Source: Bacteroidota bacterium
GTDB lineage: Bacteria; Bacteroidota; Bacteroidia; Bacteroidales; FEN-979
NCBI GenBank assembly: GCA_026391835.1
Contig: JAPLDF010000076.1
Coordinates: 1-64,000, forward strand
Direction: 5' to 3'
DNA: 64,000 bases
Each line of letters begins with the position of its first letter. The first letter of the stretch is position 1. The notes beneath the pieces were generated by a model that was not told the origin of the DNA, searched no databases, and was given only the letters and a program-made list of their open reading frames with translations. This document shows positions 1 through 9,595 of this stretch, piece by piece. A program made the position numbers and the translations under genes.

Positions 1-1
1 T

Positions 2-1546
2 AAAGTGAATGTCAATCCCACACCGCTGCCAACCATCACAGGCACGAATTCGATTTGCCTGGGGGCTGTAAATATTGCCTATACCACACAAGCCGGGATG
101 ACCGGCTACAACTGGACCGTCAGCGCAGGAGGAACCATCACGGCAGGTGCCGGAACCAATACCATCACCTTGACCTGGAATACGCTGGGATCCCAGACAG
201 TCGGGGTGAACTATACCAGCATTCTTGGTTGTACAGCCGCCACCCCTTCCATCATGAACGTCACTGTCAACCCCATGCCGGCGCCCGTCATCACCGGGAA
301 CGGCAGCATGTGCGTGTCGTCAGGGTATTACGACTATGCAACCCAAACGGGCATGACAAATTACACCTGGAGCATTTCACCGGGAGGAACCATCCTGTTC
401 GGTACAGGGACAAACCTGGTTACGGTGACCTGGGATGTTCCAGGCCCCCAATGGCTCAAAGTAAACTATACCAACAGCAGCGGCTGCACGGCCACTGCAC
501 CAACACAATTGAATATCATGGTTAACCCCCTGCCTGGTGCAGCCGGAACAGTCTTGGGGTCTGTCTCGGTTTGCGCCGGCGCAGCAGGGGTGAATTATTC
601 AACCACGCTTATTCCCGACGCGGTGACCTATGTGTGGAGTCTTCCAATGGGCGCTTCCATCGCTTCGGGTTCGGGAACAAACAGCATCCTGGTTGATTTT
701 GGCCCAAATGCCCAGCCCGGAGATGTGACCGTTTACGGCAACAATTTATGCGGCAACGGAACTTTGTCAGCTTCCTTGCAGGTGGCCGTTTCCGCCTTAC
801 CGGGCAATGCCGGCACCCCGACAGGGGAGGAGGAGGTTTGCCAGGGTGACACGGGCGTGATCTATTATGTTTCACCCATCGCGAATGCGGTGTATTATAT
901 CTGGGAAATTACCGGCGGCGGCGTGATCACAACCGGCAACGGAACCAATTCGATCAGGGCGAAATTCCCGGTCGGGCCTGCTACCTGCGGCATCACTGTT
1001 TATGCGTCCAACGCCTGCGGGGCAGGGCTGATCTCCGGTTTAAGAAGTGTCCTGGTGAATGCCTTGCCACCGGTGCCGGTGGTCACCCAGAACGGCAACC
1101 AGCTGGTGAGCAGCGCGCCGTTTGGGAACCAGTGGTACTTCAACGGAATACTGATCGCGGGTGCGGACCAGGCGACCCTCACCCCGGATAAATCCGGGGC
1201 ATATTCGGTGATCGTAACCTTATCAGGCTGCAGTTCGGAAGCATCCGACGGGTTCTTTTATGTCATGACCGGAACTGCCAGTCCTGAACCGTTCAGCGTA
1301 AAAGTTTACCCTGTGCCGAATGATGGCTTGTTCCGGGTTGATCTGAACGGCGGGAAACCGGAACTGGTCAGGTTATCGGTGCTGAACGGGCTGGGGCAGA
1401 AAATATATGAACACCAGGGGATTGAACTGAGCGGAGAGAGGCAGCATAAAGTCGATCTGCGGCCGGTGCCTCCAGGAGTTTATACCCTTATCCTGGAAAG
1501 CGGAACTTACCGGGTAATCCGGAAGATCGTAGTGGATGGTAATTAA
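2..1546 (+). CDS. Surface/secreted protein with repeated PKD-like (Ig-like) modules and T9SS C-terminal sorting domain; 5' truncated by window edge
   Basis: Frame open to the window edge; about four ~90-aa modules of the type 'ITG..SICLG..Y.W.V..GG.ITAG.GTN.ITLTW'; C-terminal 'VKVYPVPNDGLFRVDL...GVYTLILESGTYRVIRKIVV'. Confidence 0.85.
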   Translation, partial: KVNVNPTPLPTITGTNSICLGAVNIAYTTQAGMTGYNWTVSAGGTITAGAGTNTITLTWNTLGSQTVGVNYTSILGCTAATPSIMNVTVNPMPAPVITGNGSMCVSSGYYDYATQTGMTNYTWSISPGGTILFGTGTNLVTVTWDVPGPQWLKVNYTNSSGCTATAPTQLNIMVNPLPGAAGTVLGSVSVCAGAAGVNYSTTLIPDAVTYVWSLPMGASIASGSGTNSILVDFGPNAQPGDVTVYGNNLCGNGTLSASLQVAVSALPGNAGTPTGEEEVCQGDTGVIYYVSPIANAVYYIWEITGGGVITTGNGTNSIRAKFPVGPATCGITVYASNACGAGLISGLRSVLVNALPPVPVVTQNGNQLVSSAPFGNQWYFNGILIAGADQATLTPDKSGAYSVIVTLSGCSSEASDGFFYVMTGTASPEPFSVKVYPVPNDGLFRVDLNGGKPELVRLSVLNGLGQKIYEHQGIELSGERQHKVDLRPVPPGVYTLILESGTYRVIRKIVVDGN

Positions 1547-1575
1547 AAAAGAAGCCGCCCTTTCGGAACGGCTTC
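1545..1575 (-). terminator. Rho-independent-like terminator of the minus-strand gene 1619-4177, overlapping the end of the converging plus gene
   Basis: GAAGCCG...CGGCTTC hairpin; read on the minus strand it is followed by TTTTTTAATT. Confidence 0.6.
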
Positions 1576-1618
1576 CAACCAAACACAAATATTATAAGCT
1601 ATTCGTTTATCCCGGGTA

Positions 1619-4177
1619 CTAGAGTTTGATGATTTTCAGGACTCTTGTCCTGGTTCCGGATACAATATGCATGAAATACATCCCCGGGACCGCATTTGAA
1701 ATTGTAATTGCGTGATCGCCGTTGCCTGTAAACACACTGGTCAGAATGGCAACCCCGTTCATTCCAACGATGTTGACTTTTACCGGCTCCAAGTTCGTGA
1801 TGCCTTCGATGCTTAATGTAATATTGCCGGTGCTTGGGTTGGGATAGACTTTCATGAGGCTGTGATCATCCGTTTCTGTGAGTATCGCCGTCTCTTTGCC
1901 TTCTTTTACAGGGCTGCTGACCAATGGGTTCAGCGGTGTCATGCAGTACTGGCCATTTTCCGTGATATAAGCATACAGGTAACCGCCTTGTTCAACAGAG
2001 GCCCCGGGTAAATAGATGATGTTCTGCCCGGCGATCATGGTAACATTGCCGCCTGCCAGAATTGAGAAAGTTCCGCTGCCGGCAACCGTAATGGTTTGCA
2101 CGGCATCCATGCACTGGGTCTGACCGTCGGCGACGGTGAGGTTTTCAACGGAGGTGCTTGTTGCAACAACCTTGATGTACAGGGCAGGGGACTCAGCGCC
2201 AATACCACACGCGTTGGTTCCTTTTACAGTAATGTTGCCTGATATGGGGGGGCCGGTAAAACTGACTGTAATGCTGTTCGTGTTGTCGCCGGATGTGATG
2301 GAAGCACCGTTGGGCAATACCCAGGCGTATCCTGTTGCACCTGCAATCGGGTCAATACCGTAAACCACACTGGTCTGTCCCTGGATGACCGTTGCAGGAC
2401 CGTTCACAATAGTTGCGGCTCCGGGAGCCTGGCAGGCATTTGTTACTGAAACCAGCCAGTTCTGAGCGATGCAATTGTCCGCGAATACTTTGTAGATAAC
2501 CGCTCCGTTGCTGAAGTTCTGCGGGGTTCCCGAACCCGGAATGACGGATCCTCCCGGTGAAACGGTGATGACGGGGGACAAGTTGGTCAGGTTGGTCGAA
2601 GCCGTTACTTCACAGCTAACAGTATGATTAACCGGATCGATTACGGCAGGTCCGGTTTGTGTAGGCAGCACGAAAGTCAGAATATCATTTCCGGTTAGCT
2701 GCATGCTTTCGGTTACCAGGTACTTCTGGTTGATCGCAGGATTACAGAGGTGCTGGATGGTTCCTGACGGCCACCGGATGACCACTGAATCAACAGTTGT
2801 AGCTGTTCCGATGCCGATCGTTTGCACAAAACTGCTGCTGCAATATTGCCCGGTGGATGAAGCAACTTCCCTGATCTGTTTCTGGCCGCCTGTCCAGAGT
2901 GTGATGCGTGCCCCGATGCCAGACCGGTTCGATACGGTGCCCTCTAGTTTAAACTGGACCCAGTTGTTATTACCCCCTTTATTCCGGTACATGCCAGGTT
3001 CGGTTGTCGACGACCAGGAGTCAATGTAGATATCCGGATAACCATTGTTGTCATAATCCGAGATCGAAACCCCCATGCTCCTGAGCAAATCAGTCACAAC
3101 AGGTTCAGTCGTCTGGTTCGTGAACACACCGTTGCCGTCATTCCTGTAGAGGTAGTTGTGACGGTCGGTGGACTTATTGTTGGCAACCACCAGGTCGAGC
3201 CTGCCGTCGTTGTTGAAATCGAGCCAGCCCGATCCGAACGACTGGTTCCCATCGATTGACGGCTGCAGGCCGCTCATGAATGTAAATGTACCGTCACCAT
3301 TGTTATGATACAGGTAGTTATGCGTGGAATACCCTCCTGTGCTGGTATAGGCTGCGGTATAAAGGTCAAGGTATCCATCGTTGTCATAATCTCCCCAGGA
3401 AGCGGTTTGATCCGTCGCTCCGTCATTGTTAACAGAAAGAGAGGGATCTTTTGAAAATGTTCCGTCATGATTGTTGTGATACAGGGCATTGTTCTCACCC
3501 GGCAAGGTCGCAAAATAGTTGACAACATAACAATCCTGCCAACCATCATTATCATAATCAGCCCATACTGCTGTCCAATGGTGGGCGATGTCCGTTACAA
3601 TGGATCCGGCAGCGGTGTAATTGCGGGTAAACGTTCCGTTGCCATTATTGTGAAAGAGAAAATTCACAGTATCAGTGTTCACAATATAGATGTCGAGGAA
3701 ACCGTCATTGTCGTAATCCGCCATGGAAGCACCAATAGCTGAACCATGATTGGTATAGACAGGGCTGTCAGTAATAAGAGTCCACATCCCCTGGCCGTCG
3801 TTCCTGAACAGGTAATTATGATGATTTGCGGCTCCGGAATTCATATTGTTTACCAGGAGCAGATCAAGATTGCCGTCATTATTGTAATCACCCCAGCAGG
3901 AACTCATGGTGTTCACACTTGAAGTTGTATAAATAGGGTTCAGGGTGTCTTTCTGGAAAACTCCGTTACCCATATTTTTAAATAATGTATTTTTTTTGTT
4001 ATTGTCAGTCTGGATCAGGTCATCGAGACCGTCGTTGTTGTAATCATTCCAGGATGCAGAATACCCCTTTGCAAAGTTGTTTGCGGGCGGTTTTCCGGTT
4101 ACCTTTTCAAAATACTGCGCATTGGCCAGGCTGCAGGTAAAAAGCAGCAGGATCAGGACATGTAAGTTTTTTTTCAT
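1619..4177 (-). CDS. FG-GAP/VCBS-repeat protein with ASPIC/UnbV-like segment, PKD-like module and T9SS C-terminal sorting domain
   Basis: Signal peptide MKKNLHVLILLLFTCSLANAQ; repeated 'WGDYDNDGYLDLY' motifs; 'RSGIGARITLWTGGQKQIREV'; C-term 'MKVYPNPSTGNITLSIEG...MYFMHIVSGTRTRVLKIIKL'. Confidence 0.9.
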   Translation of the reverse strand: MKKNLHVLILLLFTCSLANAQYFEKVTGKPPANNFAKGYSASWNDYNNDGLDDLIQTDNNKKNTLFKNMGNGVFQKDTLNPIYTTSSVNTMSSCWGDYNNDGNLDLLLVNNMNSGAANHHNYLFRNDGQGMWTLITDSPVYTNHGSAIGASMADYDNDGFLDIYIVNTDTVNFLFHNNGNGTFTRNYTAAGSIVTDIAHHWTAVWADYDNDGWQDCYVVNYFATLPGENNALYHNNHDGTFSKDPSLSVNNDGATDQTASWGDYDNDGYLDLYTAAYTSTGGYSTHNYLYHNNGDGTFTFMSGLQPSIDGNQSFGSGWLDFNNDGRLDLVVANNKSTDRHNYLYRNDGNGVFTNQTTEPVVTDLLRSMGVSISDYDNNGYPDIYIDSWSSTTEPGMYRNKGGNNNWVQFKLEGTVSNRSGIGARITLWTGGQKQIREVASSTGQYCSSSFVQTIGIGTATTVDSVVIRWPSGTIQHLCNPAINQKYLVTESMQLTGNDILTFVLPTQTGPAVIDPVNHTVSCEVTASTNLTNLSPVITVSPGGSVIPGSGTPQNFSNGAVIYKVFADNCIAQNWLVSVTNACQAPGAATIVNGPATVIQGQTSVVYGIDPIAGATGYAWVLPNGASITSGDNTNSITVSFTGPPISGNITVKGTNACGIGAESPALYIKVVATSTSVENLTVADGQTQCMDAVQTITVAGSGTFSILAGGNVTMIAGQNIIYLPGASVEQGGYLYAYITENGQYCMTPLNPLVSSPVKEGKETAILTETDDHSLMKVYPNPSTGNITLSIEGITNLEPVKVNIVGMNGVAILTSVFTGNGDHAITISNAVPGMYFMHIVSGTRTRVLKIIKL

Positions 4178-4216
4178 AGGGTTGGTTTTTAATTCTTAAT
4201 TGATAAATTGCAGATA

Positions 4217-4259
4217 CAAATGTATTTCCAGCCGGACCGCGAGAAAAGAGTATATCTAC
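4217..4259 (-). promoter_or_regulatory. Promoter/operator copy 1: TACATTTG -7 box with GTAGATATAC near-palindrome 25 bp upstream
   Basis: Minus strand AAACAGGTAGATATACTCTTTTCTCGCGGTCCGGCTGGAAATACATTTG; aligns with the copy at 4685-4727. Confidence 0.55.
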
Positions 4260-4265
4260 CTGTTT

Positions 4266-4667
4266 TTAGTTTTCAGAGATAAATTTTGCCCGTGGATTAA
4301 ATTCCCCGGGAAATAGTTCGTTCAACAAATCGTCAAGCGAATCACCTACCGATGGTTTGAAGATGAAGGCACTGGCGCCTGCCAGTTTTCCGTCAACCTG
4401 GTAGCCAGGTTCGGAGAACATCGACATGAGGACGATCAGCATACCCGGAAAGAGCTGGTGAAGTTCCGAGGTCAGGGCAAAACAGTTCATCTTCTGAAGG
4501 TGAACATCGATGAAGACTATATCCGGACAGGTAGCGGAAACAGCTTGCACCAGGTCGGAATGGCTCGATGTCACACCCGCAATCCGGATACCCGTGATCG
4601 CTTCGAGCATCATCCGCAGTCCGTTTCTGAAGGCTTTGTGGTCGTCGATGAGGAATACGCTTTTCAC
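4266..4667 (-). CDS. Single-domain response regulator (REC only)
   Basis: SVFLIDDHKAFRNGL... phospho-acceptor context 'IVFIDVHL', conserved Lys in 'FIFKPS'; no HTH. Confidence 0.8.
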   Translation of the reverse strand: MKSVFLIDDHKAFRNGLRMMLEAITGIRIAGVTSSHSDLVQAVSATCPDIVFIDVHLQKMNCFALTSELHQLFPGMLIVLMSMFSEPGYQVDGKLAGASAFIFKPSVGDSLDDLLNELFPGEFNPRAKFISEN

Positions 4668-4684
4668 TGCATGGTTATTTGCAG

Positions 4685-4727
4685 CAAATGTATCCCGGGC
4701 CGGGGCATTGGGAAAGAGTAGATCTAC
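4685..4727 (-). promoter_or_regulatory. Promoter/operator copy 2: TACATTTG -7 box with perfect palindrome GTAGATCTAC 25 bp upstream
   Basis: Minus strand AAAACACGTAGATCTACTCTTTCCCAATGCCCCGGCCCGGGATACATTTG; same spacing as copy 1. Confidence 0.55.
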
Positions 4728-4742
4728 GTGTTTTATAAAAGG

Positions 4743-5396
4743 TCAGATGGAGACCAGGTTGTTTTTTATGGCGAAAATTACCAGTTCGACGATGTTCTTC
4801 GTGCGGGTCTTGCTGATCAGGCTTGCACGGTGGCCTTCAACGGTACGGGCGCTGATGAACATTTTATCGGCAATCTCCGGCGCCGAGAGGCCGCTGACAA
4901 GGTAATGCAATACTTCGACCTCCCGTTCAGTGAGTTTTTCACCCATTTTTTTAAGGATATCTTCTCCTTCCTGTCCTTCAGAATTCCCGGCAAGTTCGCT
5001 TCGCACACGGTGGGAAAAATAGGACTCACCATCACTGACGCGTTTGATTGCCTCCACCAGCTCATCCTTGGTAACATCCTTTTGTAGAAACCCCCTGGCC
5101 CCGGCTTCCGCCATCAGTTTATAATACTTCTGCTCACCAAACATGGTGAGGGCGATGATGTTCAGCCCCGGGATCTTTTCAAGAGCAAGCCGGGTTGCCT
5201 CAATACCGTTCATGCCTGGCATCCTGATATCCATCAGTACCACATCGGGCACATGGTGTTCCAGGTCGAGGAGGAACTCCATCCCGTTGCGGGCTTCGCC
5301 GATTACCTTGAATTCCACGACTTCGTTGAGCAGGAGCGAAAGCCCTTTCAGAAAGATGGAGTGGTCATCAACGAGATATATCTGGTAGATCTTCAT
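4743..5396 (-). CDS. LuxR/NarL-family DNA-binding response regulator
   Basis: REC domain (IYLVDDHSIFLKGL, DVVLMDIRMPGMNG) plus C-terminal HTH (LTEREVEVLHYLVSGLSAPEIADKMFISARTVEGHRASL). Confidence 0.93.
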   Translation of the reverse strand: MKIYQIYLVDDHSIFLKGLSLLLNEVVEFKVIGEARNGMEFLLDLEHHVPDVVLMDIRMPGMNGIEATRLALEKIPGLNIIALTMFGEQKYYKLMAEAGARGFLQKDVTKDELVEAIKRVSDGESYFSHRVRSELAGNSEGQEGEDILKKMGEKLTEREVEVLHYLVSGLSAPEIADKMFISARTVEGHRASLISKTRTKNIVELVIFAIKNNLVSI

Positions 5397-7246
5397 GTGC
5401 TTACAGAAGTTAAAGGAATCCTTATCTTGATTCCAAATGGGTTTTCATGGTCTGTTGTAAAATCATACTCCCCGTTCAGGGATTTTACACGACTGATGAT
5501 GTTCGGAAGCCCAAGCCCGTTTGACCGCCTCGAATTCAGCTCGGTCCAGTTCATCCCGATGCCGTTGTCGGTATATTCGAATTCCAGGAACCTGCCCGAT
5601 TCGCCGATCCTGATGCCTGCGCGGCTTGCCTTTGCATGCTTGAGGGTATTGTTGATCAGTTCAAATGCGATCCGGTAGATGGCTGTTTCAATGTCCCTGC
5701 TTGGCCTGATATCGAGCCCGGTTGAAGTGAACCTTATCCTGATGGTTCCCAGCCTGTTAATTTTGTCAATGTATACCGAAAGGGCTTCAAGTAAGCCAAA
5801 GTCATTCAATACGTTAGGAACCAGGTTGTTGGCAATCTCCTTGGTGCTGCGGATCGCCTCGTCGAGCAACTCATTGGCAAGCCGGATGTATTTCTCCTGG
5901 TCTTCCCGGTTATCCGTCCTTGAGCGTATCAGCTCCAGGTGGATCTTGACGGTTGAGAGCAATGGCCCAAGCCCGTCGTGGAGATCTTCAGAAAACCTGG
6001 CCCGCTCACGCTCTTCAGTTTCAATGGTATTCCGGAGGATCCGCTGTTCGCTCTCACGCAGTTCGCGCGTGCGCTCTGCCACTTTAACCTCGAGTATTTC
6101 ACTTTGCATCCGCTTCATCCTGTAAAGATAAAAGAGGATCACAATCCCGATGAGAATAAGGATTGATATGAATATAAATGAATTGCGAAGGTTTCGTTGC
6201 CTGTTGATCTCCAGTTTCTGCAGTGCGTTTTCTTTCTCCTTCGCCTCCGTTTCATACCTCACCTGCATCTCGGCAATCGAATTGTTCACCTGGGAGGTGA
6301 AGATGCTGTCGCGAACTTCATTGTATTTGGCAAAGGCAGACTGGAACAACTTGTAATTGCCGGTAGCGCTGTAGTAATTTGTCAGGCAGCGGTAACTGTA
6401 TAAAACAACGTCGAGGCTGTTGATCTGCCTGGCATACCTGAGGCCTCTTGTGAAGCAGGCCAGCGCTGAATCATACCGGTTCATGTCGAGGAATACTTCA
6501 CCGGTGCTGTTAAAAATGTAAGAAATCTCCCAGGGCTGGTCCAATGCCTCACTGGTTCGGAGGGCCTTCCTGTTGAATTCCAGTGCTTTCGCGAGATTTT
6601 TTTCATCACGGTACATCTGGCCAAGGTTGTTGTAGGCAGTTCCGAGCCTTGCCGAATCACCCGTTTCTTCCAGCAGTTTGATTGCATCCATCAGGTATCG
6701 CCATGACTCCTCTTTCCGGTTGGTCTGGCTGTACAACCTGCTGATGTTGATGTAATTTGCAGCCATACCTTTCTTGTCGGTACTCTTTTTCCTGATCTCC
6801 AGCGACTTTTGGTAATAGATCAGCGCCTTGTCATACATGTTGGTGGCCAGGTATACATTTCCGATGGAATTGCAGAGCATCCCGATAGAAGGAACGTCGT
6901 TGCGTTTGCCGGCAAGTGCAAGTGCCTGGAAAAAATTTTGAAGAGCCAGTTCGAAGGAGGTCGCATAATAACAGGCGACACCGAGGTTTTTAAGGATTTC
7001 GATCCGGCAACTGTCGTTACCCATTGCATCGGCCAGTTCCAGTCCCGACTTGCCATATTTCATGCTCCTGGCTGAAGAAACTTTCCAGTTCAGCCTGGTC
7101 AGTTCATTCAGTACCTGGAATTTTCGCATTGAAGTCATCCCAGGCCGGGCAAGCCTTGATTCAAGACTGTCGATGGCAGATTGCTTTTCACCTTGCCCCG
7201 GGAAAGTGCAAACCAGGAAAATAAAAATGAAAGTGAAGTTTCGCAT
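5393..7246 (-). CDS. TPR-containing sensor histidine kinase (HisKA_3/HATPase_c); likely start at 7246, not ORF start 7405
   Basis: Signal peptide MRNFTFIFIFLVCTFPGQG; TPR repeats; TM 'FIFISILILIGIVILFYLY'; 'ERARFSEDLHDGLGPLLSTVKIHL'; ATPase 'TDNGIGM..NGLGLPNI'; overlaps the RR by 4 bp. Confidence 0.9.
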   Translation of the reverse strand: MRNFTFIFIFLVCTFPGQGEKQSAIDSLESRLARPGMTSMRKFQVLNELTRLNWKVSSARSMKYGKSGLELADAMGNDSCRIEILKNLGVACYYATSFELALQNFFQALALAGKRNDVPSIGMLCNSIGNVYLATNMYDKALIYYQKSLEIRKKSTDKKGMAANYINISRLYSQTNRKEESWRYLMDAIKLLEETGDSARLGTAYNNLGQMYRDEKNLAKALEFNRKALRTSEALDQPWEISYIFNSTGEVFLDMNRYDSALACFTRGLRYARQINSLDVVLYSYRCLTNYYSATGNYKLFQSAFAKYNEVRDSIFTSQVNNSIAEMQVRYETEAKEKENALQKLEINRQRNLRNSFIFISILILIGIVILFYLYRMKRMQSEILEVKVAERTRELRESEQRILRNTIETEERERARFSEDLHDGLGPLLSTVKIHLELIRSRTDNREDQEKYIRLANELLDEAIRSTKEIANNLVPNVLNDFGLLEALSVYIDKINRLGTIRIRFTSTGLDIRPSRDIETAIYRIAFELINNTLKHAKASRAGIRIGESGRFLEFEYTDNGIGMNWTELNSRRSNGLGLPNIISRVKSLNGEYDFTTDHENPFGIKIRIPLTSVST

Positions 7247-7403
7247 GTCACTACCGGGTGAACTGCAAAAGTATGTTTTTTTATCATTCCTGCACGGGAG
7301 GTTGGGCGAGGAGATAACAGCCGGGAATTTGTCACGGAACTTCTCTATTTTTGCACATGGTATCCGGTGCCTAATACCGGGTAGTCTTAAAATAGTGTTG
7401 CAC

Positions 7404-8078
7404 ATGAAAAAAACGATACTTATCCTGCTGATAAGCTGGATTTCCTTTCAAATGAATGCCCAGAATTCAATCGGAATCCAGGTTGGGATATTGGGAACCC
7501 ACACCAGTGTTGCAGAGTACGAGCGGATTGAACGCTTTGACAACCTGCTTGACTCTGTCGACCTGTCGCCTGATGTGGCATCTGTGCAGGCTGCCATAAA
7601 TGTGGACATAGACCTTGGAAAGAATTTCTTCCTTTCAACGGGATTTCACTACAGTAAAAAGGGGCTTGCGAATGTTGTCTTTACCGACTCGACAGGATGG
7701 CCATGGCAAACGCCTGCCCGGCAGCATTACATGGGAATGTCGATGCTTATCGGCTATCACTTTCATTTTCGACACAGTAAATTCGGTTTGCAGGTTGCTG
7801 CCGGTCCGCAGGCCGATTTTGCCATCGGAACACCGAATGGCGGCGCACTCTTCTCAGGACCTTATTACCGGTTCTTTATGCCATTTTGCCGGTTCAACGA
7901 GGTTGACCTGGGTGTCAGGGCCGAAGTTGGAGCAAGTTACAAACTGGGCCCCGGGGATGTGGTTGTTAAATTGTCTTATCTCTACGGAATGAGTGATGTG
8001 CTTGAAGATGCATTCATTGTTGCCCGCAGCATGTCGTATGGCATATCCCTGGGTTATTCTCTGAGACTTTCAAAATAA
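7404..8078 (+). CDS. Outer-membrane beta-barrel-like protein
   Basis: Start MKKTILILLISWISFQMNAQ with signal peptide, alternating aromatic/beta pattern; TATTTTTG box upstream. The longer ORF start (7050) overlaps the kinase antisense. Confidence 0.65.
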   Translation: MKKTILILLISWISFQMNAQNSIGIQVGILGTHTSVAEYERIERFDNLLDSVDLSPDVASVQAAINVDIDLGKNFFLSTGFHYSKKGLANVVFTDSTGWPWQTPARQHYMGMSMLIGYHFHFRHSKFGLQVAAGPQADFAIGTPNGGALFSGPYYRFFMPFCRFNEVDLGVRAEVGASYKLGPGDVVVKLSYLYGMSDVLEDAFIVARSMSYGISLGYSLRLSK

Positions 8079-8169
8079 GGTTCCAAGGTTGAATACTCGC
8101 TCACCAGGGAGGGCGAAAAAAAATAACCGTAATACAACTGATGGCAGACCGGGGCGAAATATTTGCAGT

Positions 8170-9516
8170 CTAATCCGTATAAAACCTGATCATTTTTTGA
8201 ATGGCATCCCGGCAGGCAGGACAGAATTCGGGCGCTTCATTGCTCTTCATCCGGCAGTCCATCACCGGGCTGTAGATCCCTTTTGAAAGATAACCGCCGC
8301 CTTCGAACATGCCGGTAACGCCTTTGAATTTGTCTTCACGGGGCGTGGGGAGAGGGGTTCCCGAAGTCACCATCATTTTCCACTTCGACTGAAAGTTCAC
8401 ATTGGTGGTGATATTCGGCTCCCATGGTTCGAATTTCAGGTTGTAATAATCGGAGTAGGTGATTTCGGAGGCATAATACTCATCTGCCAGGCCTGCAAAC
8501 TCATGGCCGAATTCGTGCAGGGCCACGATGTTCGAAAGCTGGTGGTCAACGGTGCCTTGCCCGTAATGGTTGTAAAATCCTCCACCGCCATATCTTTTGC
8601 TGTTTACAAGGACAAAAATGATATCATAGGGCACATTCGCGGCGATGTCGTATACCGATTTTGTATCGGCAGTGGTGAGGTACCTGTCCATGTCGAAGGT
8701 GTAAAAATTGCTGTGGATATTGGTATTCACATAGATATCCTTACCCGGTATGGTCACGCCCGATTCGTCTGAAGGCGATTCAATGGCATAAAAATTAAAG
8801 GAGCCGGCATTGCTGGCATAGGGCTCAACCGACATAAAATAGGAACATACCCGTTTTGCATCTGCAAGGAATTTATCCATCTCCAGGGTGGTATAGCCTT
8901 CGGCAAGAAAAGCCACATCGACATGGTGCTGCGTGTCGCCGGAATCCTTGATCTTCGTGAACTTATATGGGTGAATGCTTTCGCGGGTGATGAAATAATC
9001 GGTGGGATTGATGTACTGCCCGTAGAACAGTTCAAACTCATTGGTTTCAAAAGATCTCTTTTCAATGACAAACCGGATGGTGTTTTTGGGAAAAGGCATC
9101 ACGGCAGTCATGGGCCAGGCGCGTTTCATTTTCTTTGCTTCGTCTGTGCCTTTCCATTCCTGGAACAGCGTGCTGAAACCACGGGAATAGAGCAGTTTGT
9201 TTGTTGCCGAATCGTAAGCAGCATACCGGTATGTGCCGTATCCAAAAGGATCGGTGAGATTTTTATGCGGGCCGCCCCACTGGGGCTCTTCCTTCATCCG
9301 GACAAAATAGGCAATCTCCGACTTTGAATCACCTGCCAGCAGGTAATCAACGCGAAGGGTTTTTGACACAAAATATTCGTCGAATGAAACCTGTTCATTT
9401 TCAGCCACAGCCGCAACTGGTTTACTTTTTGCAGTTTCAGCCTGGGATGTCGCGCGGCCCGGGGCCATCAGTGCGGCACCTGTCAGCAAAATCATTACAA
9501 TTGGCATTATTTTCAT
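8170..9516 (-). CDS. IgA-peptidase M64 family metallopeptidase
   Basis: HEFGHEFAGLADEYY; 'VDVAFLAEGYT..EMDKFLADAKR', 'IFVLVNSKRYGGGGFYNHY'; signal peptide at MKIMPIVMILLTGAALMAPG. Confidence 0.85.
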   Translation of the reverse strand: MKIMPIVMILLTGAALMAPGRATSQAETAKSKPVAAVAENEQVSFDEYFVSKTLRVDYLLAGDSKSEIAYFVRMKEEPQWGGPHKNLTDPFGYGTYRYAAYDSATNKLLYSRGFSTLFQEWKGTDEAKKMKRAWPMTAVMPFPKNTIRFVIEKRSFETNEFELFYGQYINPTDYFITRESIHPYKFTKIKDSGDTQHHVDVAFLAEGYTTLEMDKFLADAKRVCSYFMSVEPYASNAGSFNFYAIESPSDESGVTIPGKDIYVNTNIHSNFYTFDMDRYLTTADTKSVYDIAANVPYDIIFVLVNSKRYGGGGFYNHYGQGTVDHQLSNIVALHEFGHEFAGLADEYYASEITYSDYYNLKFEPWEPNITTNVNFQSKWKMMVTSGTPLPTPREDKFKGVTGMFEGGGYLSKGIYSPVMDCRMKSNEAPEFCPACRDAIQKMIRFYTD

Positions 9517-9595
9517 TTCCGGTGATATTGGTTTAAAATCCTGGATGGTTTGCGAATGCAAAATTATATCATTCCTGTTTCATTTTCCCTCTTCA

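Noticed and set aside
7247-7405. N-terminal 53 aa of the long histidine kinase ORF
   Set aside because: No signal-like sequence; a clear signal peptide starts at 7246.
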